This document shows, in pieces, positions 26,593-36,947 of a DNA stretch of 39,433 nucleotides. The DNA lies in contig JAGRIK010000276.1 of the NCBI GenBank assembly GCA_020443325.1, positions 1 to 39,433 on the forward strand, written 5' to 3'. This DNA comes from Halioglobus sp. Its GTDB lineage: Bacteria; Pseudomonadota; Gammaproteobacteria; Pseudomonadales; Halieaceae. The translations under genes and the position numbers were made by a program. The notes beneath the pieces were generated by a model. That model was given only the letters and a program-made list of their open reading frames with translations. It ran no database searches and was not told the DNA's origin. Every line of letters starts with the position of its first letter. The stretch's first letter is position 1.

Positions 26593-27618
26593 TCACGTCA
26601 CATTGCCGGCGCTTTCTTTAAGATGGCCGGATGACCTGAGCCAGTCCAGGGAGGCGAGTAAGGTATCTGCCGTTGCGCGGTACTCCATACCCAGTGTGTC
26701 CTTTATCAGGCTGTCGTCGGCAACCGCCCACTCCGTCGCGTAGATCACGGACTCCCGGCTCAGCGGCAGCTCCAGTTTTATATAGCGGCTCAATACATCG
26801 CCAAGGATGCCGGCAGCCTTGAGCACACCGGGGCGGGCTTTGATGCGTCGGAACTTCCTGCGGGTGACCGTCTCCATCAAGTCCGCGTAGTCGGCCCAGC
26901 TGAAGTAATTGCCGCCCATCAGGTAGCGCGACGGTGGCCCGCCCTGTTCGAGAAGGCCGAGATGCGCCCTGGCGAGGTCGCGAACATCGATGATCTGGAT
27001 GCCGCTGGTCGTTTCAAGCAGCATTCCGGTATTGAGAAACGTCCGCAGGCCTACCATGGCCTCGCTCAGTCCGGGGTCGTCCGGGCCCATGATGCTTCCG
27101 GGATAGGTGGTATAAATGGGCGCGCCCTGACCCTGTAGTTCACGCACAAACTTGTCGCATTCGATTTTGGATCGCCCGTATCCAGACAGTGCCGTACCCA
27201 GCGGTGAGTTTTCATCGACACGGCCTGCATTGCGACTGAACAGCGCCGTAGTGCTGGATACCTGCACCATGCGCTGGATGCCGCGCTGCCACGCACCTCC
27301 CAGTACCAGCCGGGTACCGAGCAGGTTATTGTGCAACACCTTATCGGAGTCGCTGGCATGGACGCTGACCAGCGCCGCAGAATGGACAACGGCATTGCAG
27401 CCTTCCAGTGCTGCGTTCACCGATGCCTCATCGGTGATATCGCCTTCGACATACGGCAGGCCTTCCAGCCCGAACGGCGCAAAGACGCGACGCATCTTCT
27501 CTGGGCTGCGAACCAGGAGTTTGACCGAGTGACCGGCTTCTACCAGTGCCCTGACCGTGTGGAAGCCGACAAAGCCGGTGCCGCCGGTGACCATGACATT
27601 GAGCGTTCCTTCTGTCAT
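26593..27618 (-). CDS. NAD-dependent epimerase/dehydratase, dihydroflavonol-reductase-like
   Basis: 341 aa, extended short-chain dehydrogenase fold. The nucleotide loop VTGGTGFVGFHTVRALVEAG is at the N-terminus, D60-type acidic residue in YVEGDITDEASV, and the catalytic YxxxK as SGYGRSKIECD with a Ser upstream in VQVSSTTALF. The C-terminal half (GGNYFSWADYADLMETVTRR) resembles that of sterol/flavonol reductase-like members. Substrate cannot be read from the sequence. It is on the same strand as the 87-aa gene upstream, 84 bp away, so cotranscription with the signalling operon is possible but not shown. Confidence 0.85.
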   Translation of the reverse strand: MTEGTLNVMVTGGTGFVGFHTVRALVEAGHSVKLLVRSPEKMRRVFAPFGLEGLPYVEGDITDEASVNAALEGCNAVVHSAALVSVHASDSDKVLHNNLLGTRLVLGGAWQRGIQRMVQVSSTTALFSRNAGRVDENSPLGTALSGYGRSKIECDKFVRELQGQGAPIYTTYPGSIMGPDDPGLSEAMVGLRTFLNTGMLLETTSGIQIIDVRDLARAHLGLLEQGGPPSRYLMGGNYFSWADYADLMETVTRRKFRRIKARPGVLKAAGILGDVLSRYIKLELPLSRESVIYATEWAVADDSLIKDTLGMEYRATADTLLASLDWLRSSGHLKESAGNVT

Positions 27619-27702
27619 TGGATATAACTACCTGCAGAATTATCCGGGTCGGTGATCTGACCTTCCGCGATTAGAAACTGTCGTTGTCCCATATGTTTCC
27701 GG

Positions 27703-27966
27703 TTACGAATACCAGACCCGCACAAACTGGTACCACACGGCGTGTCCGGTGGTGTGCAGTTCGGTATCGGTTGAACCCATCTCGCTAATATTGTGGATGT
27801 TGGGCAGCGTCACAGTTTCCACCCGAATGACCTCGACGGGGTTTTGCGCCAGCCACTCATTCATCGCCGCAACACAGGTGTCAAAGTCGGAGAAATCGAC
27901 ACCGCCAAATAACCCGCCCCGTGGCTTTTCCTGTGGCAGGAAATCTCGGTACGCTATTGCACTCAT
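27703..27966 (-). CDS. conserved-looking hypothetical protein (87 aa)
   Basis: 87 aa, no signal peptide or membrane span. The pattern is DFDTCVAAMNEWLAQNP, then VEVIRVETVTLPNIHN, then a C-terminal strand AVWYQFVRVWYS. This alternation of a helix, a strand with ETVTLPN and a W-Q-RVWY strand reads like a small alpha/beta protein; I have seen the same closing motif in small unnamed proteins of cyanobacteria and gammaproteobacteria. It begins 28 bp after the histidine kinase stop on the same strand, so it is probably the fourth gene of that operon. No function is assigned. Confidence 0.7.
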   Translation of the reverse strand: MSAIAYRDFLPQEKPRGGLFGGVDFSDFDTCVAAMNEWLAQNPVEVIRVETVTLPNIHNISEMGSTDTELHTTGHAVWYQFVRVWYS

Positions 27967-27994
27967 AGAGCCTCTCCAGTGTGTCTGTGTGAGT

Positions 27995-29506
27995 TTATAC
28001 CGGGTCAGAAGGAAGCAGTACCGTAAATGTCGAGCCCACTCCCGGTTCGCTCTCCACGTCGATACGACCGCCCATCAGGGCGCAAAAATCCCGGCAGATT
28101 GCCAATCCCAATCCCGTGCCGCCATAGGTGGCGCTGGTCGATGAGTCCGCCTGCACAAACGCGTCGAAAACCCGGGCCAGTTCCTCTTTGGTCATGCCGA
28201 TCCCTGTATCGCGCACGCTGAACTCCAGCCATCCCGGCGTGTCGGGCAATTCCCGCGCACTCACCGTAATATAGCCTGACTCTGTGAACTTGTTGGCGTT
28301 GCTGAGCAGGTTGGTGAAGATCTGCCGAAATTTTGCAGGGTCGTTGTTCATCTCCGGCAGACCCTCGAGGTTACTCGTCTGCAGGGTATTCTGGTTTTTT
28401 CGCAGTAGGGGTGCCAGCACCTCGAAGGCTTCGTTGAGTATGTCTGTTGGATTGAACGTCTCGCAGTGCAGGGACATGTTGCCTGTCTCGACCTTGGATA
28501 AATCGAGAATGTCATCGATCAGGGTGAGGAGTTGGCGTCCCGATTTGATGATCGTATCCAGGTCCTGCTGAAACTGCGGGCGATCGATCTCCTGGGTATC
28601 ACCGAGTTCATCGTGCAACATTTCGCTGTAGCCAATGATCGCGTTCAACGGGGTGCGCAGTTCATGACTGACATTGGCCAGGAACATGCTTTTCGCCGCA
28701 TTGGCGTTGTCTGCAATATCTCTCGCCTTGTGCACATCCTGGATGGCATTGCGCAACTTGTCCGACATATCGTTAAAGGCATCTGCCAGGTCACCCAGTT
28801 CCCCGGAGTCGTTAATATCGTTGATGCGATAATCGAGATCGCCGCTGCCGAATCGTTCGGTGCCTGTTTTCAGGCTTTTGAAGGATGTATTCGTATAACT
28901 CACCAGGAAATAACCCAGTGTGGCGGTGAGGAAGATCGAGGAGAAAAACGCAATCACCGTAATCCGGTCAGTGAGGGAAATCGTGCGATCGATGATATTG
29001 GCGCGCTGCGCGGCGATAAACGCCTGGCGTTGCTCCAGTTCCTTCAACTGCTGGCTGACGCCGAGAAAGGGCAGCGGGTCGTTCATGTCAATGTGGAAGT
29101 CGGGATCGTTGTAGTTGCGGTAGAACGTGAGCCAGCGCTTGAGCAGCTGGCTGCTTTTATCCCACAGGATTTCAAAGTCCAGTTCGGTCACGCTATGGCT
29201 CAGCCTGCCCAGTTTCTGGATCTTGCCGTTGATCGTCATGATCGCTTTTTCGGCGCGCTGTAACTCGGCATCGTCGAGTGGATCCTGGGTGGTCTCCCGC
29301 AGCGTGGCAAGTATCAGTATTTGCTGTCGCTGGACTTCCAGCAGCTGCTCGACCTCCGTTGAGAGCTGCGTGGCAGATACCGAATTGCGGTAGGCGAGCA
29401 TGCTCTCGTTTCGCGCGTAACTGCCCCAGAAATGTGTGCCGACGTTCACCGCAAACAGCACCAGTATCGTGATGAGTGAGAGTGTGAGCTGGCGGCGTAA
29501 GCTCAT
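27995..29506 (-). CDS. membrane histidine kinase with periplasmic sensor and HAMP
   Basis: 503 aa. Membrane span 1 is at about residues 8-27, a helical periplasmic region of about 155 residues follows (four-helix type, rich in Gln/Glu/Leu), and span 2 lies around residues 183-205. HAMP comes next (about 206-260), then the H-box FLANVSHELRTPLNAIIGYSEML and the ATPase domain with QIFTNLLSNANKF (N-box), RDTGIGM (G1) and GGTGLGLAI (G2). It has no receiver domain of its own. Its ATG overlaps the stop of the response-regulator gene by 4 nt, so it is translated with the RR and cyclase. The signal is unknown; the sensor has no recognised fold. Confidence 0.93.
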   Translation of the reverse strand: MSLRRQLTLSLITILVLFAVNVGTHFWGSYARNESMLAYRNSVSATQLSTEVEQLLEVQRQQILILATLRETTQDPLDDAELQRAEKAIMTINGKIQKLGRLSHSVTELDFEILWDKSSQLLKRWLTFYRNYNDPDFHIDMNDPLPFLGVSQQLKELEQRQAFIAAQRANIIDRTISLTDRITVIAFFSSIFLTATLGYFLVSYTNTSFKSLKTGTERFGSGDLDYRINDINDSGELGDLADAFNDMSDKLRNAIQDVHKARDIADNANAAKSMFLANVSHELRTPLNAIIGYSEMLHDELGDTQEIDRPQFQQDLDTIIKSGRQLLTLIDDILDLSKVETGNMSLHCETFNPTDILNEAFEVLAPLLRKNQNTLQTSNLEGLPEMNNDPAKFRQIFTNLLSNANKFTESGYITVSARELPDTPGWLEFSVRDTGIGMTKEELARVFDAFVQADSSTSATYGGTGLGLAICRDFCALMGGRIDVESEPGVGSTFTVLLPSDPV

Positions 29507-29877
29507 GCGCGTGTGAGCCGCTTGATCTTGATCAGCAGTCCCGGGAAATCCACGGGTTTGGTCGCATAGTCATCGCAGCCGGCATCCAGCGCATATTGCC
29601 TGTAGCTCTCGGTGGCGTGGGCGGTGAGCGCGATGATGGGGATATGCTGGATGTGCTCGTCTTCCTTGGCCCGGCGGCTGGCGGCCCAGCCATCGAGTAT
29701 CGGCAGGTTCATGTCCATCAGTACGATAGAGGGCAGCTCAGATTGCATCAGGTCCAGCGCCTGCTGGCCGTTACCCGCAGTGATGACAGTCAAGCCGGCG
29801 CGCTTGAGCCTGCGAACCATCATATCGCGATTGAGTTCATTGTCCTCGACCAGTAGCACAGGCCTGTCGGTGGTCAT
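29503..29877 (-). CDS. single-domain response regulator
   Basis: 124 aa, a receiver domain only. Acidic pair ED in LLVEDNELNRDMM, phospho-acceptor Asp in SIVLMDMNLPILDG, switch Thr in IIALTAHA and conserved Lys in YATKPVDFP are all visible. No output domain, so it works through protein binding or as a phosphate relay. It sits between the cyclase and kinase genes with 4-nt overlaps on both sides. The likely role is to carry phosphate from the neighbouring kinase, perhaps competing with the cyclase's own receiver domain. Confidence 0.93.
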   Translation of the reverse strand: MTTDRPVLLVEDNELNRDMMVRRLKRAGLTVITAGNGQQALDLMQSELPSIVLMDMNLPILDGWAASRRAKEDEHIQHIPIIALTAHATESYRQYALDAGCDDYATKPVDFPGLLIKIKRLTRA

Positions 29878-31358
29878 AGCGTCTCCGGAAGAATCTGGTG
29901 GACGACGATCGTCTCGTCGATGCCTTTTACCGTGATTTCCTCGCTGCGCCCGACGGCAAAATCTCCCTTGAGGCTTTTGAGCGTGCTATCGGATATCAGT
30001 ATCTCGCCGCCTGCCGTCACGTCCTCTATCCGCGAGGTCACGTTCATGGGGTGACCCACAAACCCGTATTTGCTGCGCCGCTCCGAGCCGATATTGCCGC
30101 AAATCACATCGCCGGTGTTGATAGCGATGCCGGTGTGGACCGCCGGGAAGCCCTCTGCCTCGTTGAGTGCATTGATCTCTACCGTGGCAGCCTGCATGGC
30201 CAGCGCGCATTTTACGGCGCGGTCTGCATCATCGTCCCGGTGTTGTGGCGCGCCGAAAACAGCGAGGATGGCATCGCCAATGAATTCGTCGATGGTGCCG
30301 TGGTGGGCCAGGATGATATCGGTCATGGTGCCCAGGTAGCGGTTCAGCATCGTAACGACCTGCGCCGGCGCGAGGTTTTCGCTGAGCGTGGTGAAACCGC
30401 GGATATCGGACAGCATGATGCTGACGCGGCGCAGGTCACCACCCAGTTCCAATCCCTCAGGGCGCTCCAGGATGTCGGTCACAATCTCGTCCGAGAGGTA
30501 GCGTCCAAAGGTCGCCCGGATAAATTTCTCGTTGCGCTCCAGCTGCTGCCGGTACTGCTCTTCCCGGTCGTGCCAGCGTTTGCGTTCGATGCCGGCCTTG
30601 ATGCGGGCCTGTAGCAGCACAGGGTTGAACGGTTTGAACAGGTAATCGTCCGCGCCTGCCTCGATACACTCGATAATGCCGTCCATGTCCTGGCTGCCGG
30701 AGATCACGATTACCGGCGTGGCACGCCATTCCGGGTGTTCCTTGATGCGCCGCAGCACCTCGCGGCCGTCCATGCCCGGCATCAGCAGGTCGAGCAGCAC
30801 GACGTCGACATCGCTCTGTTCCAGCGCGCGCAACGCCTCCTCGCCACTGGCAGCGGTAATGACGAAGTGGCCGCTGCGCGATAGATTCCTGGCCACCAGT
30901 TCCCTGTTTTCCTGCAGATCGTCTACCGCGAGGATGAACCCCGGATCAGACTGGATGATCCGGTTTTCTGTTGCATCCGGTGCGCTGCCTTCGCCGTGTG
31001 CGGCCTGTATGGCGTCGAGCAGGGAGGAGAGTCTCGCATCCAGTGCGTGATCAGTAGCGCCGACATCCTCCCGCAACATTTCTGCGTAGCCGCGCAGGGC
31101 CGTCAATACATTCATCAGGTCGTGGTTGGTCGCCGGCTGATCGGTGTTCATCAGCGTGGTTTCGAGGCGGCTGGCGGCTTCCAGCAGTTGTGAGATGTCG
31201 TCGGCTGTCTCCTCGCCGCTCTGGTCTGCCAGTGCGGTGAAAGCCTGCGGCAGCGCCCGGATTTCACTCAGCAGCGCAGCGGCCCAGGGTTTCGGTATGG
31301 GGTTTGAGGGGGTAGTCATGATTTCATGCATCGGGCACCGCCGTCCGAGTGGCACCAT
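29874..31358 (-). CDS. REC-class III nucleotidyl cyclase, guanylate-cyclase-like residues
   Basis: 494 aa. Residues 70-120 include a degenerate kinase-like H-box (ATNHDLMNVLTALRGYAEML, H79). A receiver domain spans about 141-255 (DD pair 146-147, phospho-acceptor D190, K242), then a coiled coil and a class III cyclase domain at about 311-450. Metal aspartates are D318 and D362 (SDIRGF, FIGDAI), and the transition-state pair is N439 and R443. The residues that choose the base are E358 (Lys in adenylate cyclases) and G432 (Asp in adenylate, Cys in animal guanylate cyclases). The E/G pair points toward GTP use but does not prove it. The start is uncertain: ATG 31358 is used, but 31331 and 31319 are also in frame. 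The CRP-type gene is divergent. Confidence 0.9.
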   Translation of the reverse strand: MVPLGRRCPMHEIMTTPSNPIPKPWAAALLSEIRALPQAFTALADQSGEETADDISQLLEAASRLETTLMNTDQPATNHDLMNVLTALRGYAEMLREDVGATDHALDARLSSLLDAIQAAHGEGSAPDATENRIIQSDPGFILAVDDLQENRELVARNLSRSGHFVITAASGEEALRALEQSDVDVVLLDLLMPGMDGREVLRRIKEHPEWRATPVIVISGSQDMDGIIECIEAGADDYLFKPFNPVLLQARIKAGIERKRWHDREEQYRQQLERNEKFIRATFGRYLSDEIVTDILERPEGLELGGDLRRVSIMLSDIRGFTTLSENLAPAQVVTMLNRYLGTMTDIILAHHGTIDEFIGDAILAVFGAPQHRDDDADRAVKCALAMQAATVEINALNEAEGFPAVHTGIAINTGDVICGNIGSERRSKYGFVGHPMNVTSRIEDVTAGGEILISDSTLKSLKGDFAVGRSEEITVKGIDETIVVHQILPETL

Positions 31359-31570
31359 AAATCTCTTATTTGGGCGTTTTGAGAGTGTACCAATATGGCG
31401 TCCGTCTTACACTGCGTTTAATGCCGACCGTTGCGTGTTGAATCGTGATATGGCGACCGTGTCGGGGCTGGTGTATCAAATTTGCGTTCAAAGGTGCGTT
31501 TTCCCAAAAGTTTGAGGTACTATTATTGCGGCAGGCACAGTGGTCAAGCTTAAAAGGGGCGGGAGTTCTC

Positions 31571-32218
31571 ATGTTGCAGCAAGTTGAAATATTCAGGGGC
31601 TTATCTCCGGCGGAGCTGGACGCACTGGCGGCCAGCAGCACAAGCCGATCCTTCCCTAAAAACACGGTGGTTATTCATGAGAATGATCCGGCGGATTCCC
31701 TGTTTGTCATCGAGAGCGGCAAGGTAAAGGTTTACTGCAGCGACAAGAATGGCAAGGAATTTATTATGAATACGCAGGGGGCCGGAGACTACTTCGGCGA
31801 GTTGGCCCTGCTGGATGACTCAACCCGGTCAGCCTCTGTTCGCACGGTGGAAAAGTCGAGTTTTTGCATTATCTACAAGGAAGATTTTAACCGGGTGCTG
31901 GATCAACACCCGAATATCGCCCGCCAGCTGGTGAAAAACCTCGCACAGCGCGTGCGCAAACTGACCGCCGATGTGAAAAGCCTGGCCCTGCAGGATGTCT
32001 ATGGCCGTGTCGCCAATGTGTTGATGGACCTGTCCGAGGAGCGCGGTGACGGTACGCTGTATATTCCCGAGAAGCTGACGCAACAGGATATCGCCGATCG
32101 CGTTGGCGCCTCGCGCGAAATGGTGGCGCGTATCCTGAAGGATCTCACCATTGGCGAGTACATTCGCTTCGAGGGTCGACACATTATTATCAACTCCCGC
32201 CTGCCGGCGAAGTATTAG
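31571..32218 (+). CDS. CRP/FNR-family transcription regulator
   Basis: 215 aa from ATG 31571 (GGAG 7 nt upstream). The cyclic-nucleotide-binding domain has the phosphate cassette FGELALLDDSTRSASVRT with E77, R86 and S87, matching E72, R82 and S83 of E. coli CRP. By my alignment T127 and S128 of CRP, which contact the adenine, correspond to L131 and T132, so base recognition may differ. The HTH is LTQQDIADRVGASREMVARILKDL, with R182, E183 and R187 matching the DNA-contacting R180, E181 and R185; the target should therefore resemble TGTGA half-sites. I found no good TGTGA-N6-TCACA site in the 212-bp shared upstream region. It has no Cys cluster, so FNR-type oxygen sensing is unlikely. Confidence 0.92.
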   Translation: MLQQVEIFRGLSPAELDALAASSTSRSFPKNTVVIHENDPADSLFVIESGKVKVYCSDKNGKEFIMNTQGAGDYFGELALLDDSTRSASVRTVEKSSFCIIYKEDFNRVLDQHPNIARQLVKNLAQRVRKLTADVKSLALQDVYGRVANVLMDLSEERGDGTLYIPEKLTQQDIADRVGASREMVARILKDLTIGEYIRFEGRHIIINSRLPAKY

Positions 32219-32232
32219 GCCGCCTGCCGGCA

Positions 32233-33594
32233 CTAGTCCGCGTGTTTAACCACGAGGCCCAATTGCCCCCGGGCTAACCTGGCCTTTACTTCATCGCCAA
32301 CCGCGACTGCACTCGCGTCGCGCACCACCTTCCCGTCTGCATCCGTGACAATCGCAAAGCCGCGCTGGAGCGTGCCCAGGGGGCTCAGTGAGTCCAGCAA
32401 TTGCGCCAGGTGGCCCAGGTGATGGGTCTTCGTCTGTAACTGTTGGCGCATGCCAGCCTCCAGGCGTTGACGCCACTGTGCGGTGTCGCGCTGTAAGCGT
32501 TGCAGCCCCGGGAGTGGCGACCGCCCCCTGAGCCGGTTGTCCAGCAGTGCCAGTCTGCTGCGCTGCTGCAGCAGGTGGTTCTTTTGTGCCAGCAACAGCC
32601 GTTGTTCCAGGTCATCCAACCGCTGCGCCTGTTCTCGCAGCTGTGCCCCGGGGTGTTTCAACCGCTGTTTCAGGTGCGTCAGTTGTAAGGTGGTATCCGC
32701 CAGCTTGCGCCTCATCAGCCGGACCAGGTCCCGTTCCGCCGTCAGCAGGCGCTGCAGCCATTCACGCTGGTCCGGGCTCAGCAATTCAGCGGCAGCCGAG
32801 GGTGTCGGTGCACGGTGATCCGCGACCAGGTCGGCGATGCTGAAGTCCACCTCATGCCCGACAGCGCTGACGATGGGCAGGGTACTGGCCGCAATCGCAC
32901 GTGCCACCACCTCCTCATTGAAGGCCCACAAGTCCTCCAGCGAACCACCCCCACGCCCCACAATCAGGGCATCCAGCGCAATCCTGCCCTCGGCGTGCCA
33001 CCGATTGGCGCGCTCAATGGCACCGGCGATCTGTGCCGCCGCCCCCTCCCCCTGTACGGCGACCGGGAGCAGGAAGACGGCAATGGAAGGGCAGCGCCTG
33101 CGCAGCACGGTGAGTATGTCGTGGATGGCGGCCCCGGTGGGCGAGGTGATGACTCCGAGTTGCGACACCGACGAGGGCATGGGCTTCTTGCGCGCCGGAT
33201 CAAACAGGCCCTCTGCCAGCAAGCGGGCCTTGAGCTGCTCGAATGCGGCCTGCAGGGCACCGGCGCCAGCGGGTTCGAGGTGCTCGACGATGAGCTGGAA
33301 CTCCCCGCGGCCCTCGTACAGCGATACGCGACAGCGCAGGCGGATGGCGTCGCCGTTACGGGGCGTGATCTTCAGTCGCTGGTTGCGATTGCGGAACATC
33401 GCGCAGCGGACCTGGGCAGTGCCGTCCTTGAGCGAGAAGTACCAGTGCCCAGAGGAGGGCACCATAAAGTTGCTGATCTCACCCTCGACCCAGACAAAGT
33501 CAAAATGGCTCTCCAGCAGGGTCTTTGCCTGCCTGTTGAGTTGGCTGACGGTGAGCGTGGGGGGCGGGCTATCCGGTATGCCGGGTGGTCTCAT
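32233..33594 (-). CDS. xseA: exodeoxyribonuclease VII large subunit
   Basis: 453 aa from ATG 33594; the longer upstream frame adds a run with no family support. N-terminal OB-fold (LTVSQLNRQAKTLLESHFDFVWVEGEISNF, GHWYFSLKDGTAQVRCAMFR), then the catalytic core with GVITSPTGAAIHDIL, VGRGGGSLEDLWAFNEE and SAVGHEVDFSIADLVADHRAPTPSAAAEL. A long coiled coil follows (about residues 275-400), then the C-terminal beta segment LQRGFAIVTDADGKVV. With XseB it degrades single-stranded DNA to oligonucleotides. Convergent with the CRP gene (14 bp between stops) and divergent from guaB. Confidence 0.96.
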   Translation of the reverse strand: MRPPGIPDSPPPTLTVSQLNRQAKTLLESHFDFVWVEGEISNFMVPSSGHWYFSLKDGTAQVRCAMFRNRNQRLKITPRNGDAIRLRCRVSLYEGRGEFQLIVEHLEPAGAGALQAAFEQLKARLLAEGLFDPARKKPMPSSVSQLGVITSPTGAAIHDILTVLRRRCPSIAVFLLPVAVQGEGAAAQIAGAIERANRWHAEGRIALDALIVGRGGGSLEDLWAFNEEVVARAIAASTLPIVSAVGHEVDFSIADLVADHRAPTPSAAAELLSPDQREWLQRLLTAERDLVRLMRRKLADTTLQLTHLKQRLKHPGAQLREQAQRLDDLEQRLLLAQKNHLLQQRSRLALLDNRLRGRSPLPGLQRLQRDTAQWRQRLEAGMRQQLQTKTHHLGHLAQLLDSLSPLGTLQRGFAIVTDADGKVVRDASAVAVGDEVKARLARGQLGLVVKHAD

Positions 33595-33748
33595 TCCGCA
33601 GGGGGTCCCTTGGTGTTGGAGTGTGACCGGGAAGTGTACTGTATTCGGCCGCGCAGTACATAAATGACGGGTACACCAATTGTGCTGCGGCACACATAGT
33701 TTTATACTTGACCGTTTTACTCAATCCCGCCAGCCGGAGGCTGCCACT

Positions 33749-35218
<1,470 letters not shown>

Positions 35219-35240
35219 GCGTCTTTAGTCAGGACAACAC

Positions 35241-36818
35241 ATGAGCGCAGATATTCACGCCCGCAAAATCCTCATCCTGGATTTTGGCTCGCAGTACACC
35301 CAATTGATCGCCCGCCGCGTCCGCGAGGTCGGCGTCTACAGCGAGATTCGCGCGTTCGATATGACGGATGAGGAGATCAGGGCGTTCAAACCCAGTGGCA
35401 TCATCCTGTCCGGCGGCCCCGAGTCGGTCGCTGCCGAGGCTTCGCCGCGTGCACCCGCGAGCGTGTTTGAACTGGGTGTGCCCGTGCTGGGTATCTGCTA
35501 CGGCATGCAGACCATGGCAGAGCAGTTTGGCGGCAAGGTCAGCAGTTCCCCTATCAGCGAGTTTGGCTATGCCCAGATCCGGCAGGTGGGTAACGGCGGC
35601 CTGCTGCACGATATCCGCGATCACTTCGACGAGCAGGGCTGCGGCCTGCTGGATGTGTGGATGAGCCACGGCGACAAGGTGGTGGAACTGCCGCCCGATT
35701 TTGAACTGATCGCGGAAACCGCCAGTTGCCCCATTGCCGGTATGGCGCACAAGAGCAAGCCTTTCTACGGCATCCAGTTTCACCCCGAGGTGACACATAC
35801 GTTACAGGGCATGCGGATATTCGAGCATTTCGTGCTGGAGCAATGCGGCTGCGAAGCGCTGTGGACGCCTGCCCATATCGTGGAAGATGCGATCGACCGC
35901 GTGCGAGCCCAGGTGGGCGGCGACAAGGTGTTGCTGGGCCTCTCGGGCGGTGTGGATTCCTCCGTGGTGGCGGCCCTGCTGCACAAGGCGATCGGCGATC
36001 AGTTGACCTGCGTATTCGTCGACAACGGCCTGCTGCGCCTGCATGAAGGCGATCAGGTGATGGAAATGTTTGCGCGCAATATGGGCGTGAAGGTGCTGCG
36101 CCGCGATTGCGAGGCCATGTTCCTCGACAGGCTGAAGGGCGTGGCCGATCCCGAGGACAAGCGCAAGGTGATCGGCAACACCTTCATCGATGTGTTCGAT
36201 GAAGAGGCGGGTAAACTGACCGAGGTAAAGTGGCTCGCGCAGGGCACCATCTACCCGGACGTGATCGAATCGGCCGGTGCCAAGACCGGCAAGGCGCATA
36301 CCATCAAGTCGCACCACAACGTGGGCGGATTGCCGGACGACATGGAACTCGAACTGGTGGAGCCACTGCGCGAACTGTTCAAGGATGAGGTGCGCCGCAT
36401 AGGGCTGGAGCTCGGCTTGCCCTACGACATGGTGTATCGCCACCCATTCCCCGGCCCGGGGCTGGGCGTGCGCATCCTCGGTGAAGTGAAAAAGGAATAC
36501 GCCGACCTGTTGCGCCAGGCCGATGCGATTTTTATCGAGGAACTGCATCGCGCAGACTACTACCATAAAACCAGCCAGGCCTTTGCGGTGTTTCTACCGG
36601 TGAAGTCCGTGGGCGTGGTGGGCGACGGCCGCCGTTACGAATACGTGATCGCGCTGCGCGCCGTGGAGACAGTCGACTTCATGACCGCGCGCTGGGCGGA
36701 CCTGCCCTATGACCTGTTGGAGCGCTGCTCGAATCGTATTATCAATGAGATATCAGGCGTGTCGCGGGTGACGTACGATATCAGTAGCAAGCCGCCGGCG
36801 ACTATTGAGTGGGAATGA
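35241..36818 (+). CDS. guaA: GMP synthase (glutamine-hydrolysing)
   Basis: 525 aa. It aminates XMP to GMP using glutamine. The amidotransferase domain has nucleophile Cys in [10 protein letters not shown] and catalytic His and Glu in [11 protein letters not shown]. The ATP-pyrophosphatase domain has the PP-loop [16 protein letters not shown]. The C-terminal dimerisation domain ends [17 protein letters not shown], as in E. coli. 22 bp after guaB. The 3' end of guaA is a known target for integrase-mediated insertion; here an integrase gene lies about 300 bp downstream, and the gene itself is complete. Confidence 0.98.
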   Translation: MSADIHARKILILDFGSQYTQLIARRVREVGVYSEIRAFDMTDEEIRAFKPSGIILSGGPESVAAEASPRAPASVFELGVPVLGICYGMQTMAEQFGGKVSSSPISEFGYAQIRQVGNGGLLHDIRDHFDEQGCGLLDVWMSHGDKVVELPPDFELIAETASCPIAGMAHKSKPFYGIQFHPEVTHTLQGMRIFEHFVLEQCGCEALWTPAHIVEDAIDRVRAQVGGDKVLLGLSGGVDSSVVAALLHKAIGDQLTCVFVDNGLLRLHEGDQVMEMFARNMGVKVLRRDCEAMFLDRLKGVADPEDKRKVIGNTFIDVFDEEAGKLTEVKWLAQGTIYPDVIESAGAKTGKAHTIKSHHNVGGLPDDMELELVEPLRELFKDEVRRIGLELGLPYDMVYRHPFPGPGLGVRILGEVKKEYADLLRQADAIFIEELHRADYYHKTSQAFAVFLPVKSVGVVGDGRRYEYVIALRAVETVDFMTARWADLPYDLLERCSNRIINEISGVSRVTYDISSKPPATIEWE

Positions 36819-36828
36819 TTCCACGTCT

Positions 36829-36848
36829 GGCACTGGCAGGCACTGGCA
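36829..36848. repeat. tandem 10-bp repeat beside the guaA 3' end
   Basis: GGCACTGGCA is present twice in tandem (36829-36838 and 36839-36848), beginning 10 bp after the guaA stop. It falls at the likely junction between chromosome and element. Confidence 0.6.
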
Positions 36849-36865
36849 AGCAGTAAATCGATCAT

Positions 36866-36890
36866 AACCCATTGTTAATAATGGGTTTTT
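36866..36890 (+). terminator. Rho-independent terminator of guaB-guaA
   Basis: A perfect 8-bp stem (AACCCATT at 36866-36873 with AATGGGTT at 36880-36887), 6-nt loop, followed by TTT to 36890. 48 bp after the guaA stop. The stem is AT-rich compared with the two other terminators, and may belong to the element. Confidence 0.7.
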
Positions 36891-36947
36891 ATATAATTAG
36901 CCTGGCAATGTCAGGCATTCTCTAGCGCCATCAAGCAGACTTTTTTC

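Noticed and set aside
31359-31570. Search for a CRP-type TGTGA-N6-TCACA site between the cyclase and CRP-like genes
   Set aside because: No acceptable palindrome found by eye, so autoregulation is not claimed.
32199-32232. CCGCCTGCCGGC repeated at the crp-xseA convergence, considered as a terminator
   Set aside because: The copies are direct rather than inverted, with no T-run.
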